Shown: positions 8,142-16,506, counted from the stretch's first letter. The stretch: 64,000 nt of DNA from Paenibacillus peoriae (GCF_022531965.1 NZ_CP092831.1:3667001-3731000), one strand, 5' to 3'. Notes: generated from the letters alone by a model not told the origin. Translations and numbers: made by a program.

Positions 8142-9191
8142 GTGGGTAAAGATTTAACTGGGGCGATTAAGAATACAATCATGAGTTCATTACTGTTCGC
8201 TTCTTTTGTTGGATTTACACAACCTACATTTGCGGCACAGGAAAATAACATTTCTGTCCGAGTTAATGGAGTGGCTGTGGTAATGGCTGAGGGTAAGGCT
8301 TATGTAGATGCTGCTAAGAATACTACTTATGTTCCCTTGAGATTCGTATCTGAAGCACTGAATGCAAAAGTAGGTTGGGATGCTGCTACAAAGCAGGCTG
8401 ATGTTAAAGTGGATAATCCTGAGGCAAATGTGCAGGTGACTGTGGGCAAACCGACGATTACTGTTAATGGTGTCGCTAAAAATTTGAATGCGCCAGCTGT
8501 TTTGAAGTCTACAACTGGCTTTACATATCCGCGGACGATGGTACCGCTCCGGGCAATTAGTGAGGGTTTGGGAGCGAAGGTTGTATATAATGCGGCCGAT
8601 AAACGGGTAGATATTATAACTACTTGGGAGACGGGTAATGCGGGAACAACAACTCCTTCGACACTTGGGACAAATGGAAACAGTGGGAATGCTGGTGATA
8701 CTACGACAAAACCAACGAAAACTACTAATCCTACTAACCCAGATGAAACAACTGAGCCAACAACGCCACCTGTGAGTGATCAATATGATTGGAAACCTTA
8801 TCCTGGATCATCTCAGGCTGAGATTGCACCTAAGGTGTTTGCTGGATTTAAGTACAATAAATCTACGGGTGCTGTATCAGTTACAATACCTAAGATTGCA
8901 GATAGCGATATTCAAGCTGCATTTATTGCAGGATCTAATCCAAAAAGTGGTAAGGTAACTAAATTGGAACCTGGTAAAGAGTACAAATTTACTGCATCTG
9001 ATTTCTCTTTGAATATTGATTTTGTGGATAAAGAGGGTACGGGAATGATTGACAGCTACAGTATTCTCACAGAAGCTGTTGCCAAGATACGAGTACCTCT
9101 TCCAGTTGATGGAGACCTTACTGTTCTTGATCAGTACCAAAATATGGTCCCCCTTTCTACCGTTTATAAAGCACTTGGCATTACCCCGTAG
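8142..9191 (+). CDS. Secreted stalk-domain (copper amine oxidase N-terminal-like) protein
   Basis: A 349-aa protein starting at GTG 8142, 8 bases after AAAGGA. The upstream in-frame TTG has no such site. A signal peptide ends near residue 32 (TFAAQ). Residues ~35-160 carry two copies of the Paenibacillus stalk domain (YVPLRFVSEALNAKVGWD and MVPLRAISEGLGAKV). A Thr/Pro/Asn-rich linker at ~165-215 leads to a ~130-residue C-terminal domain I do not recognise. The domain is common on Paenibacillus surface proteins. Here it is phage-borne and therefore probable cargo. Confidence 0.8.
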   Translation: MGKDLTGAIKNTIMSSLLFASFVGFTQPTFAAQENNISVRVNGVAVVMAEGKAYVDAAKNTTYVPLRFVSEALNAKVGWDAATKQADVKVDNPEANVQVTVGKPTITVNGVAKNLNAPAVLKSTTGFTYPRTMVPLRAISEGLGAKVVYNAADKRVDIITTWETGNAGTTTPSTLGTNGNSGNAGDTTTKPTKTTNPTNPDETTEPTTPPVSDQYDWKPYPGSSQAEIAPKVFAGFKYNKSTGAVSVTIPKIADSDIQAAFIAGSNPKSGKVTKLEPGKEYKFTASDFSLNIDFVDKEGTGMIDSYSILTEAVAKIRVPLPVDGDLTVLDQYQNMVPLSTVYKALGITP

Positions 9192-9335
9192 TCGAATTCA
9201 AAATACGGATATACATCTGAGCAGAATAAAGTTGTATGTTAATATCTCCATAAATGCCCCCCCTGCAAAGTCAGAAAAAAATTGAAGACCATTTAGGGAT
9301 AAATCCTAAATAATTTATACAACAAAATAAACCCC

Positions 9336-9375
9336 AAAAGGACTCCACAGCTATACTTCAGTGGAGTCCTTTTTC
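9336..9375. terminator. Bidirectional terminator
   Basis: A 13-bp perfect stem (9336-9348 with 9361-9373) with A and T runs on either side. It ends the stalk-protein gene on the plus strand and the broken secreted-protein gene on the minus strand. Confidence 0.85.
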
Positions 9376-9408
9376 ATATCTACTCAAAGTTCAAACTGAT
9401 CCAAAAAA
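9366..9408 (-). repeat. Degenerate copy of the 3' end of the 76-aa gene
   Basis: This matches the last ~40 bases of the gene at 9985-10215 (region encoding NQFEFRVDMKGP) with a few substitutions and an in-frame stop. It is the relic of a duplicated gene. The rest of the 322-bp gap 9192-9513 holds only the terminator. Confidence 0.55.
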
Positions 9409-9513
9409 CTCTCCCGACCGATTAAAGAGATTATTTCACTTACTGACTTGAACAACGCATAATTTCCCCTCCCACCCAATAGCTAGTGGGACATGTTGTA
9501 TAGTTAGGATAAG

Positions 9514-9934
9514 TTAGATGTCCCCAGGCTGTGAACTGGCTATTCCCCATGTTTCCCCATTAACTTTATAATCACTACCTCTCCACTGCAGTGTGTAGTT
9601 TCCAGAACGCAAACCGTTGGTGATACCTTCATCAGTACTTTTCCAAATAACTGTATCATGAGGAGCAATTACTAATGCTTCAATATATAGTTTGTTTGAA
9701 CCGTTATGAGTTAAACTTACTATTACTGGATGACTAGAGTGATTCTTTATACGAAGTTTAACATGCCCCCATCCCTTAGGGACATCAAAGGATTCTCCTA
9801 CAGTTGCGCTTCCGCCCGATCTTTGGTTAATTATGATGTTTTCGCTAGTTTTACTTGTTGAGGCAGAAGCAGCACTTATCGTAGTTGCTATAGCTAAAGA
9901 TAAAATCGAGAACAGAAATATTCTTTTTTTTCAT
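9514..9934 (-). pseudogene. Secreted beta-rich protein gene, out of frame at an A8 tract after the start codon
   Basis: ATG 9934 follows GGAGGGG and is followed at once by eight A (9931-9924). With eight A the start frame is wrong. With seven A it reads a perfect signal peptide (MKKRIFLFSILSLAIA, cleavage near ASA) and ~115 mature residues to TAA 9514, 139 aa in all. The body has no internal stop and keeps coding character (GWGHVKLRIKNHSSHPVIVSLTH). Homopolymer slippage, transcriptional slippage or a sequencing error are all possible. Confidence 0.75.
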
Positions 9935-9984
9935 TATTTTCCCCTCCTATTTTTTGTTATGGTCTACCTTAAAGAGACTACCGA

Positions 9985-10215
9985 CTACAATTTGGTAGGT
10001 CCTTTCATATCTACTCTAAATTCAAACTGATTACGGAAGAAATAAGATTCGTTAATCTTGATCGACTCCGGTGTAATCTTCTCCACTGCTCCACCGTAAT
10101 CCACAATATTTATAAAATCCTCACCCAACGGCTGTACAACATATACTCTTACCTGGCTTAATGCAGCAGCAAATAGTTCGATATCCGACTTTAACACTTT
10201 ATATGTATGGTTCAT
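9985..10215 (-). CDS. Hypothetical 76-aa protein
   Basis: ATG 10215 lies 5 bases after GAGGTGA. The upstream in-frame start has no ribosome site. It is a small soluble protein, MNHTYKVLKSDIELFAAALSQ at the start and QFEFRVDMKGPTKL at the end, with alternating hydrophobic residues that suggest a small alpha/beta fold. Family unknown. A decayed copy of its 3' end lies at 9366-9408. Confidence 0.55.
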   Translation of the reverse strand: MNHTYKVLKSDIELFAAALSQVRVYVVQPLGEDFINIVDYGGAVEKITPESIKINESYFFRNQFEFRVDMKGPTKL

Positions 10216-10428
10216 GCTGTTCACCTCAGGATAGGTATTCGGTGAATGGTATGTTGATTCCTTCAACGACAAAAAAAGGCTCTTACTGAATTGCTTTCTT
10301 TTTAACTACACATTAATTCTTCGTTTTGGGGATCATAATTAATCAAGGAGTGGTTTTGACAGGGGTACTGTTCAATACACTGTCCTTAGATTCGTTAAAC
10401 ACACTGTTTCCTCAGATCGTTCAACAAG

Positions 10429-10461
10429 AATCCCGCCAACCAATTAAGGTTAGCGGGGATT
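10429..10461. terminator. Terminator of the RRNPP regulator-propeptide operon
   Basis: 13 paired bases with one bulge (10429-10441 with 10448-10461), 15 bases after the propeptide stop. The gap 10216-10428 has no convincing gene. Confidence 0.7.
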
Positions 10462-10475
10462 TGCTTTACTTACGT

Positions 10476-10586
10476 TTAAAATCCTCCATGCTGTACTTGA
10501 GGCTCTATACCATGCGAGTGAATAGGTACAGTAACAATTAACAAAAAGCTAGCTGCGACGATCAACAGTGCCATTTTTTTTAACAT
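10476..10586 (-). CDS. Secreted signalling propeptide (Phr/NprX/AimP-like), 36 aa
   Basis: The ORF begins MLKKMALLIVAASFLLIVTV, a Lys-Lys start and long hydrophobic core typical of a Sec signal. It ends PIHSHGIEPQVQHGGF. The mature peptide would come from the last ~12 residues. Its ATG lies inside the 3' end of the upstream HTH-TPR gene (38-nt overlap), with AAGGTGTGG about 8 bases before it. It is followed directly by a terminator. Size, overlap and composition match RRNPP propeptides. The peptide sequence itself is not one I recognise. Confidence 0.78.
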   Translation of the reverse strand: MLKKMALLIVAASFLLIVTVPIHSHGIEPQVQHGGF

Positions 10587-11961
10587 TGTTCATCCACACC
10601 TTTTCAATAAAATTTAAAAAATTTGCTTTGGTTTCAGGAGTCGCATGTTCTCGAAAATGTAAAAACAGCCCCATACAATTTATGAAATAAGTCTCATTAT
10701 TTAGTGTATGATAACTTACCATTGAATACATCAAATGTTTAAAGCCATCATCGTAAGAATTTCTATGTAAATAATAATGAGCCAACTCGTAACCACACCA
10801 AGCAAAATAATCTGGCACCACTTGTTGAGTATACATATCACTTGGTGAGTGTTGCGACAATGATACAATGTCCGCTTCAAAACGTTTAATTATGTTACTA
10901 ACATCAATATCATATCGGTTAGCCGCTATCATAATATTCAGCAGTTGGATGACCTTATCTTCTTGTGTTGTATCCTCCGCTGCATCGATGTATTCAATAT
11001 ATTCTTGCAGCACCTTTATATCTCCGGATAAAAGCTTATTGACAATAATATTAGCTTTTGCCCAATGCTTAAACAAGCCAATCCAGTGTTGGGTATCTTC
11101 GTCTGTCTCTTTAACCCAATCTAAATTAGCATAGGCGTATGTATATTGTAGAGCTTGGTGGTAATCGCCTTGGGCTTCGTAGACACCTGCACACAATAAG
11201 TCAGCATAAGCAATGTATCCAAATAGCGGCCCTCTTGTTCTCTTTTCAATATCTCGTAACTCACGTTTTTCTTGGTGTTTTAAACTATACTGGATTTCCG
11301 CTTTAGTTCTCATTTGCCTTGCCATTTCGTCTACCTTGTCCCATTTACGCAAAGACCTGTACACGTTTGCCAAGTCCTTCAATGCGTCAAGCTGGTCTAT
11401 TTCATCCAGACGTTCCACGAAGGGTTCAAATAGTGTTGCAGCCTTGAGATTCTGGCTTTGATCGTCTCCAATCTGGATCGTAAATATACGATATTGACAG
11501 ACTGCCAAACGCTCAGAATGTTGATATTTCTCCGCTTCAGCTACCCCCTCATAGAGCAACAATGCAGCCGCATTTTTTTCCTGCGACAATAATTCTTCTG
11601 CAATTTCAAATAGCTTGGGTGAATACAGTAGATTATCCATGATGGCTCCCACCACTCGACGGATCGCGTCCAACTTGTCCAACTCCGCACAGCGAAACAA
11701 AAATGGCTCGATTCGCCTCATATTCGGAGGATGGTCGATGATGTAGTTTTCTATGAACAAGTCATAAAAGTGACCTTCAGGTAAACCCATAGCCTCGGTA
11801 ATTCGGTCGAGCTGGTTAACAGACAAAGGCTTGTTTCCTGTCACGATAGCACTTACTGCTCCCCTATTCATATCCGCAATATGACCAAATTGTGTTAAAC
11901 TCAATCCTTCTTGTTGTAGGTATCTGTCTAATTCTGCTCGAATCGTAGGTGTATGCTTCAT
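10549..11961 (-). CDS. HTH-TPR quorum-sensing regulator (RRNPP family)
   Basis: A 470-aa protein starting at ATG 11961, 9 bases after AAGGGTGG. Residues ~14-60 are an XRE-type helix-turn-helix (LSLTQFGHIADMNRGAVSAI). The remaining ~400 residues are helical with TPR-like pairs (ALKDLANVYRSLRKWDKVDEMARQ, AYADLLCAGVYEAQGDYHQALQY). This is the layout of NprR, PlcR, PrgX and AimR, whose DNA binding is switched by an imported peptide. The propeptide gene overlaps its stop. It sits just downstream of lysis, so it may sense lysogen density to steer phage or cargo genes. It is longer than AimR (~380 aa). Confidence 0.85.
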   Translation of the reverse strand: MKHTPTIRAELDRYLQQEGLSLTQFGHIADMNRGAVSAIVTGNKPLSVNQLDRITEAMGLPEGHFYDLFIENYIIDHPPNMRRIEPFLFRCAELDKLDAIRRVVGAIMDNLLYSPKLFEIAEELLSQEKNAAALLLYEGVAEAEKYQHSERLAVCQYRIFTIQIGDDQSQNLKAATLFEPFVERLDEIDQLDALKDLANVYRSLRKWDKVDEMARQMRTKAEIQYSLKHQEKRELRDIEKRTRGPLFGYIAYADLLCAGVYEAQGDYHQALQYTYAYANLDWVKETDEDTQHWIGLFKHWAKANIIVNKLLSGDIKVLQEYIEYIDAAEDTTQEDKVIQLLNIMIAANRYDIDVSNIIKRFEADIVSLSQHSPSDMYTQQVVPDYFAWCGYELAHYYLHRNSYDDGFKHLMYSMVSYHTLNNETYFINCMGLFLHFREHATPETKANFLNFIEKVWMNNVKKNGTVDRRS

Positions 11962-12100
11962 GCCATAGCCACCCTTCGCATAGAAATTCCAGTATTTTAT
12001 AATCATTTACTATTTTTGCCCAACAATTAACAGTTGTCAATATCTTTTTTGCGAATCATGTGGAAAAGCCACGTTTGTCATAAGGGCACTTCTGTAAACA

Positions 12101-12139
12101 AAAAAAGCACCCCACCGGCTTTAAGCCAGCAGGGTGCTT
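12101..12139 (-). terminator. Terminator at the end of the late/lysis transcript
   Basis: Stem AAGCACCC/GGGTGCTT with an inner GGCT/AGCC pair, followed on the minus strand by six T. It lies 24 bases after the holin stop. Confidence 0.8.
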
Positions 12140-12162
12140 CGTATTTACAAACGCTTGTAAAT

Positions 12163-12378
12163 TTACAAATCGTCAGTGGTTGATGTTTCAGCCGACTTAC
12201 CATCCACATAAGCTTCAGCCAGGATATAAGCAACAACCGCGCCGAACGCACCGATTACGCCAGTTACTTGAATAACTGTATCGTTACTGGCTCCAAAAGC
12301 AGTAAGCAAGCTTGTCAGCAAAGCAGCCAGCAACGCCCAAAATTTACGGCTGGACAATTTACGTTTCCAATCTGTCAT
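12163..12378 (-). CDS. Small holin-like membrane protein
   Basis: A 71-aa protein with two hydrophobic segments (residues ~13-31 and ~38-55) and charged ends, placed directly after the endolysin, which it overlaps by 4 bases. The length and position fit a holin or antiholin. A second holin gene precedes the endolysin. Confidence 0.65.
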   Translation of the reverse strand: MTDWKRKLSSRKFWALLAALLTSLLTAFGASNDTVIQVTGVIGAFGAVVAYILAEAYVDGKSAETSTTDDL

Positions 12379-13133
12379 TGTGCGACAACTCCCCTTTTGA
12401 ATACTCCGGCTCGGTCAAGGATCGTGACCATACGGTAAAAGTCAAAGCTACCATCATTTGCTGTGTCCAGTGCCCCTACAGCCTTGGCGTTGATGCAGGC
12501 TTGCTCAGCCCACGCTGGAACCTTTGTAAGTTTGTTTGCAGATTCAAGCACGATCACACGTTTCTGTAGCGCCTTAAACGCTGCTTTTTCTTCTGCTGTC
12601 ATTTCCTCATCCTCCATATCCATTTTGTTCAATCTGGACAACACAGCATTAAGCTGCGCCTGACTTGGTCGTTTACCTGCCCGAAAGTCTGCTGTAGACA
12701 AGCCAAAGACCATCTGCAGGTGGGGCATGTCCTTGAATGTGCGCCAGTCTCCTCCCCACTCAAGCCCAAGTTTCTTCGCTTCTTCAACGACCTCCGACCA
12801 GTCAGGAAGGGAATCCTTATCATCGTCTTTCAATGTATCCCAAGACACCGTACGACCGTCACGCAACAACAGCGCGAAATCGGCCGCAAACCCAAAGTTA
12901 TGATTGCTATATCCGCCCCTGGCTTTTGTTACTTTGGGGCGCTTATCTCCATTCCGTCCCTGGGCATAGAGCGCGTCCTGCTCCGCATATGTTCGTAAAC
13001 CTTGGGTTATCACAATCCAAACACCACGGGCATAGCAGCGCTCAATTAATTTTTCTATAACAAGCTTGAAGACCGAATCTAGTCCGATCAAGCGTTTGTC
13101 AGATTTTTTCTTTAGTTGGTCCAGCGTCAGCAT
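12375..13133 (-). CDS. Endolysin, M15 family peptidase
   Basis: A 252-aa protein. The second ATG (13133) is chosen because AAGGGAG lies 9 bases before it. Residues ~20-140 are a VanY/Ply500-like M15 domain with SNHNFGFAADF (zinc His and Asp) and MPHLQM (second zinc His), cutting L-Ala-D-Glu or related peptide bonds in peptidoglycan. The C-terminal ~90 residues include EEKAAFKALQKRV and VPAWAEQACINAKAVGALD, probably a wall-targeting module. It overlaps the upstream holin gene. Confidence 0.85.
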   Translation of the reverse strand: MLTLDQLKKKSDKRLIGLDSVFKLVIEKLIERCYARGVWIVITQGLRTYAEQDALYAQGRNGDKRPKVTKARGGYSNHNFGFAADFALLLRDGRTVSWDTLKDDDKDSLPDWSEVVEEAKKLGLEWGGDWRTFKDMPHLQMVFGLSTADFRAGKRPSQAQLNAVLSRLNKMDMEDEEMTAEEKAAFKALQKRVIVLESANKLTKVPAWAEQACINAKAVGALDTANDGSFDFYRMVTILDRAGVFKRGVVAQ

Positions 13134-13587
13134 CTTTTCCATCTCCCTTGTCTTTTAACTGCTGCAAGAAACTTTTAAGCTTAAAGGGCAGTGGTATTCC
13201 CATTGCTCCCCAGTTCTCGGCCAAGGAAAGTCCTTCACGGCCAGCGTAGAAGTAAATAGCCGCCGTCCGGAAGATCGGTGCGCCTGGTTGTAGCCAATTG
13301 TCCAATTGTGCAGACAATCCCACCACCGTCAAAACCGTAGCCTTTCGAATGCCTCCCCAAAACATCACATCGCTGTCCATTTTTTTGTTTTTAATAGCTG
13401 CGGCAACTCCAAAAATATAATCCAATACCATCATCGTAAGCAGCACCTGAAGCGGCTTGTCCCACCCACCCAAAAATGTAACAATCAGACCGGTCAGCGC
13501 TGCCACTCCCCCTGCCGCCGCCTCCTTTTCCGATGTCCCGACGATTGCGGTCCATACGGTGCTGCCAAACATTTTTATTTGGCTCAC
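13099..13587 (-). CDS. Phage holin, phage_holin_4 (toxin secretion/lysis) type
   Basis: A 162-aa protein starting at GTG 13587, 8 bases after AGGGGG. It has three or so hydrophobic helices (GGVAALTGLIVTFLGG, VLLTMMVLDYIFGVAAAIKNKK, TAAIYFYAGREGLSLAENWG). The motif DYIFGVAAA...ENWGAMG is typical of the holin_4_1/TcdE family. It leads the lysis cassette. Confidence 0.85.
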   Translation of the reverse strand: MSQIKMFGSTVWTAIVGTSEKEAAAGGVAALTGLIVTFLGGWDKPLQVLLTMMVLDYIFGVAAAIKNKKMDSDVMFWGGIRKATVLTVVGLSAQLDNWLQPGAPIFRTAAIYFYAGREGLSLAENWGAMGIPLPFKLKSFLQQLKDKGDGKDADAGPTKEKI

Positions 13588-13604
13588 TACCTTTTCCCCC
13601 TTAA

Positions 13605-13633
13605 AAAATAAAGCCCCCGACCACTCCGAGGGC
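13605..13633 (-). terminator. Weak intrinsic terminator before lysis genes
   Basis: Seven-pair stem (13627-13633 with 13613-13619, one G-U) followed on the minus strand by a T-rich run. It could attenuate lysis transcription from the tail operon. Confidence 0.5.
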
Positions 13634-13665
13634 ATAAAAATAGCGCATCCGATTGGATACGCCGC

Positions 13666-13845
13666 TTACGCTTCTTGTTCTGTTGTTTGTTCAACTGCTG
13701 GAGCCACTTGCGTAGGCTCAGTAATGCCCAAGTCAGCTTTAACCAAGTCTCGCAATGCTACTGGCACGTCCTCAATTTCACGTCGGCCAGCAAGGATAAG
13801 ATGTACAAGTGTCGTCGCAAAAGCTTTTTTAATCTGTTCATTCAT
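13666..13845 (-). CDS. Small phage protein, CD1375-like
   Basis: A 59-aa protein starting at ATG 13845 after GGGGAGGTGA. The N-terminal MNEQIKKAFATTLVHLILAG followed by VALRDLVKADL resembles short proteins found after tail-fibre genes in Clostridium and Paenibacillus phages. Function unknown. Confidence 0.6.
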   Translation of the reverse strand: MNEQIKKAFATTLVHLILAGRREIEDVPVALRDLVKADLGITEPTQVAPAVEQTTEQEA

Positions 13846-13903
13846 GCTATCACCTCCCCTCATGAGCTGCATGAGAATAAAAAATAGAACCCGCTCCCGG
13901 ATT

Positions 13904-14254
13904 CTACGTAACATTGCTTTGTTCCATAACGAGCTGGATAAGCCCGGCTATGGCTTCTTTATTGTCCAGATCAGCCTGTTTCAATGCAGCATTCTCGGCT
14001 TCGGCCTTCTCTAGCCGAGTTTTAAGCTTGTCCAATTCGCTTGGCGTATCAACTTCTTGAGATACGGGCATGTCCTCAAGGGCAAACTTCTTGTCGTCAG
14101 TGTAACGGACTCGTTTACCCGCTGGAGTATTCCACACAACCTCAGGCAACTCGTCTACCTGTACGTACTTATATGGAATATCCTCAACAGATTCAACATA
14201 CTCATTCCAGCCCCATACAACACCGTCGTCATGCAAATATACGACTCTGATCAT
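13904..14254 (-). CDS. Phage tail-region protein with coiled coil (XkdW-like position)
   Basis: A 116-aa protein starting at ATG 14254 after GAGGTGA. It overlaps the stop of the tail-fibre gene. Residues ~1-70 are an acidic alpha/beta part with many aromatics. Residues ~75-105 form a coiled coil (SELDKLKTRLEKAEAENAAL). Similar small proteins follow tail fibres in PBSX-like phages. Confidence 0.55.
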   Translation of the reverse strand: MIRVVYLHDDGVVWGWNEYVESVEDIPYKYVQVDELPEVVWNTPAGKRVRYTDDKKFALEDMPVSQEVDTPSELDKLKTRLEKAEAENAALKQADLDNKEAIAGLIQLVMEQSNVT

Positions 14255-15339
14255 GGGGTCACCTCGTCGTAGCATACTTGAATATTACGAATGCTGCCCT
14301 TCATAGTGAAAGCAGGAGACTGATAATTAGCCGCATAGATATAAAAGGCGAGATACACAGGGCCAGGAGTAGTTACACGCACCACACCTTCACTTCCAAA
14401 CCAAGAATTAAATCCGGGCTTTGCTGCAGTAGAAACCACATTTGAAGACGTATTATAATCCCTGACAGTCCCTATTGCATCTCGATAATTAAACACAGTA
14501 CGCTGTACGGCGTATTCTACATAATCACTGTTATCTCCTGCACTCCAAGCGTTAGAACCTAATGCACCTACCGTAATTCCCCAGTTGCTGTTGTTATCAG
14601 TAGGGATAGTGCCTGATACAAGTTCAACTAGGCCTTCCCAGTATATGCGAAGTTCACCTAATGCCTTAGGAATGAACTTAAATACAAGCATTCTACCCGT
14701 AATATTAGCGGAACCTCCACCAGAAGCAACTTGCTGTGCATACGTCTCGGTCTGTGAAAATTTGACGTTGTTACTCGCTACTAAAGCCATATTGCTACCT
14801 CCGTTTTTCGCGCTCCAGTTCGACCAAGAACCATCAGGCCTTCTAACGCGTGTGAATATTCCGCCATTATCGTCCACATACTCGTGTTTGTGTGCCGCCG
14901 AAGCACCAGTAACCGATCCCGTAACGTATAGGTTCCCCTTTGGGAATGCTCCCGGTGGGCTATGGTCAGTTGCAGGATCAAGGGAAGGCTTATCGACCCG
15001 CCAAATCCCTATCCCCAAAGCCAAGTTAAAGTCGGCTTGAAATATATTCCCCCTATCCACCAACAAAATACTGTACAGGTCAAAAAGCGCCTTAGAGGCC
15101 GGTACTGTTAAACGAGACTGTGATTTATAGTCTTCACTCATCCGAACAACGCCTTTTTCTGTAGTGCTGGCGTCCGGTACTTTTGCCTCTTTTATAGCCT
15201 CGTTAACATACGTTTTGACATCGGAAATTTGCTTAGATAACTCTTGGTCATTCTCATAAAGCGTATCAATTGGTTTGTTAAAAACATCTGCATGACCCTG
15301 ATCAGTTGTAACAAAGCGGCGGGGTTGCTGAATAGCCAT
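14251..15339 (-). CDS. Tail fibre protein with pyocin-knob-like domain
   Basis: A 362-aa protein. The N-terminus (DVFNKPIDTLYENDQELSKQ) is a short coiled coil, followed by STTEKGVVRMSEDYKS typical of side-tail fibres. Residues ~115-185 carry a knob-like repeat (GNLYVTGSVTGA...EYVDDNGGIFTRVRRPDGSWSNW). The C-terminal half is beta-rich and is probably the receptor-binding part. It acts at the tail tip in host recognition. Confidence 0.75.
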   Translation of the reverse strand: MAIQQPRRFVTTDQGHADVFNKPIDTLYENDQELSKQISDVKTYVNEAIKEAKVPDASTTEKGVVRMSEDYKSQSRLTVPASKALFDLYSILLVDRGNIFQADFNLALGIGIWRVDKPSLDPATDHSPPGAFPKGNLYVTGSVTGASAAHKHEYVDDNGGIFTRVRRPDGSWSNWSAKNGGSNMALVASNNVKFSQTETYAQQVASGGGSANITGRMLVFKFIPKALGELRIYWEGLVELVSGTIPTDNNSNWGITVGALGSNAWSAGDNSDYVEYAVQRTVFNYRDAIGTVRDYNTSSNVVSTAAKPGFNSWFGSEGVVRVTTPGPVYLAFYIYAANYQSPAFTMKGSIRNIQVCYDEVTP

Positions 15340-15354
15340 GTTCTCTCACCTTCC

Positions 15355-15744
15355 TTAATAGATATCATCAATCTCGAAGACAAACTCTATGTCGCCGTCT
15401 TTGATTTTATTGGTCATGGTGCGAACCGCCGTGAATTTCCCCGCCGAATCTACCAGGGCAAGCTCATTGATCGTTTTTCCGGCAAGCTCTGTTTCTGCAA
15501 GAGAACAGACATAACGGATCGTTGCTGGGGCGATAAATTCGTGGCCCGAGATATCCTTTTGAATCAGTTCCGCTTTTAATACTTGCTCTGTGCCATCCAA
15601 AGGCAAAGGCTTGCCCTCTGTATCAACCCCACCGCTGCCAAATGCCATTTTGACCACTTTAGTCAACGTGCCGCCTTCGGCTCGCGCTTGGGCCATCTGT
15701 TCTCTCGCATAGACCGTTGTCACCGTTAATACTTGTTCTGCCAT
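15355..15744 (-). CDS. Tail-collar fibre protein (DUF3751-like)
   Basis: A 129-aa protein with the pattern of phage tail-collar fibre N-terminal domains: TKVVKMAFGSGGVDTEGKPLPLDG, ETELAGKTINELALVDSAGKF and a closing EFVFEIDDIY. It would join the fibre to the baseplate. It lies directly upstream of the fibre gene. Confidence 0.75.
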   Translation of the reverse strand: MAEQVLTVTTVYAREQMAQARAEGGTLTKVVKMAFGSGGVDTEGKPLPLDGTEQVLKAELIQKDISGHEFIAPATIRYVCSLAETELAGKTINELALVDSAGKFTAVRTMTNKIKDGDIEFVFEIDDIY

Positions 15745-15753
15745 AATGTCCTC

Positions 15754-16506
15754 CTATACATGTAAAATCGTCTCTGTTGAGCTCAGTGAGTGGCTACCAT
15801 CAAGCAAGTTCTGACCATCAAACACCCAATAATTTTTGCGGACTTTTAAAATTCCCTCTTGTCGGTTCGTAATTGGATTGCTGACCTTCAGCTCCAATCG
15901 GTTTCGTTTGCGCTGCCGTTCGCCAGTCCAACCAGAAAGCGAAGCGGACCCATCCAGTAATTTTGTTCCATCTAGATACCACGGTTTGCCACCGAAAAAA
16001 CCTACGCGGGAATGGAACCTAATACGTGTTTTAATTCCGAATTTGTGGTGAACGTCAATACGAAAAGTAGGCTGCGCTTTGTTAATATGAACAGGCCGAA
16101 TGTACTCAAAGTCTTCCATCAGGCCTTTAACGTTTAACTGTGTGTCGATACCATACACAAACAAGATCGTCTTCTTTAGAAAATCCTCTTGTATGTCCAA
16201 CAGATTACCGTACTTCCCACCAATCAGTCGCAGTACCGGCAGTGTAAAAGGTCGCTTGGCCCAACGCTTACGACGTATCGCGTCACGGCGCTGTTCTAAG
16301 TTCCCAATCTGCTCCTGGTGGAAATATATCCACTCCCAAATAGGCAATGCCCAAGTAGCAGTCTTTAAAACGAACTGATTTCCCAGATCGTCAATCGACT
16401 TTTCCCGATCGTTTACTTCCAACTCCATGACGTCAAAATGCCGCTCGGCCATGTCGATCTCATACATGTGTGGCGGCAGCATTTCCCGGTATCGCAGAGG
16501 TATCAT
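15754..16506 (-). CDS. Baseplate protein, YmfQ/DUF2313-like (P2 gpI type)
   Basis: A 250-aa protein that overlaps the baseplate J gene by 4 bases. The N-terminal part (LPPHMYEIDMAERHFDVMELEVNDRE) and WALPIWEWIYFHQEQIGNLEQRRDAIRRKRW fit the DUF2313 family at this position in contractile phages. The last ~90 residues contain repeated YLDGTKLLDGS and FDGQNLLDGSHSLSS units, a fibre-like extension. Confidence 0.75.
   Translation of the reverse strand: MIPLRYREMLPPHMYEIDMAERHFDVMELEVNDREKSIDDLGNQFVLKTATWALPIWEWIYFHQEQIGNLEQRRDAIRRKRWAKRPFTLPVLRLIGGKYGNLLDIQEDFLKKTILFVYGIDTQLNVKGLMEDFEYIRPVHINKAQPTFRIDVHHKFGIKTRIRFHSRVGFFGGKPWYLDGTKLLDGSASLSGWTGERQRKRNRLELKVSNPITNRQEGILKVRKNYWVFDGQNLLDGSHSLSSTETILHV

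Noticed and set aside
10326..10541. 71-codon plus-strand reading frame
   Set aside because: It crosses a terminator hairpin and is antisense to the propeptide gene; no ribosome site.
10549..11961. Calling the regulator AimR
   Set aside because: It is about 90 residues longer than AimR, is not next to the repressor, and no aimX-like locus or known arbitrium peptide is seen; family-level RRNPP is all that is supported.
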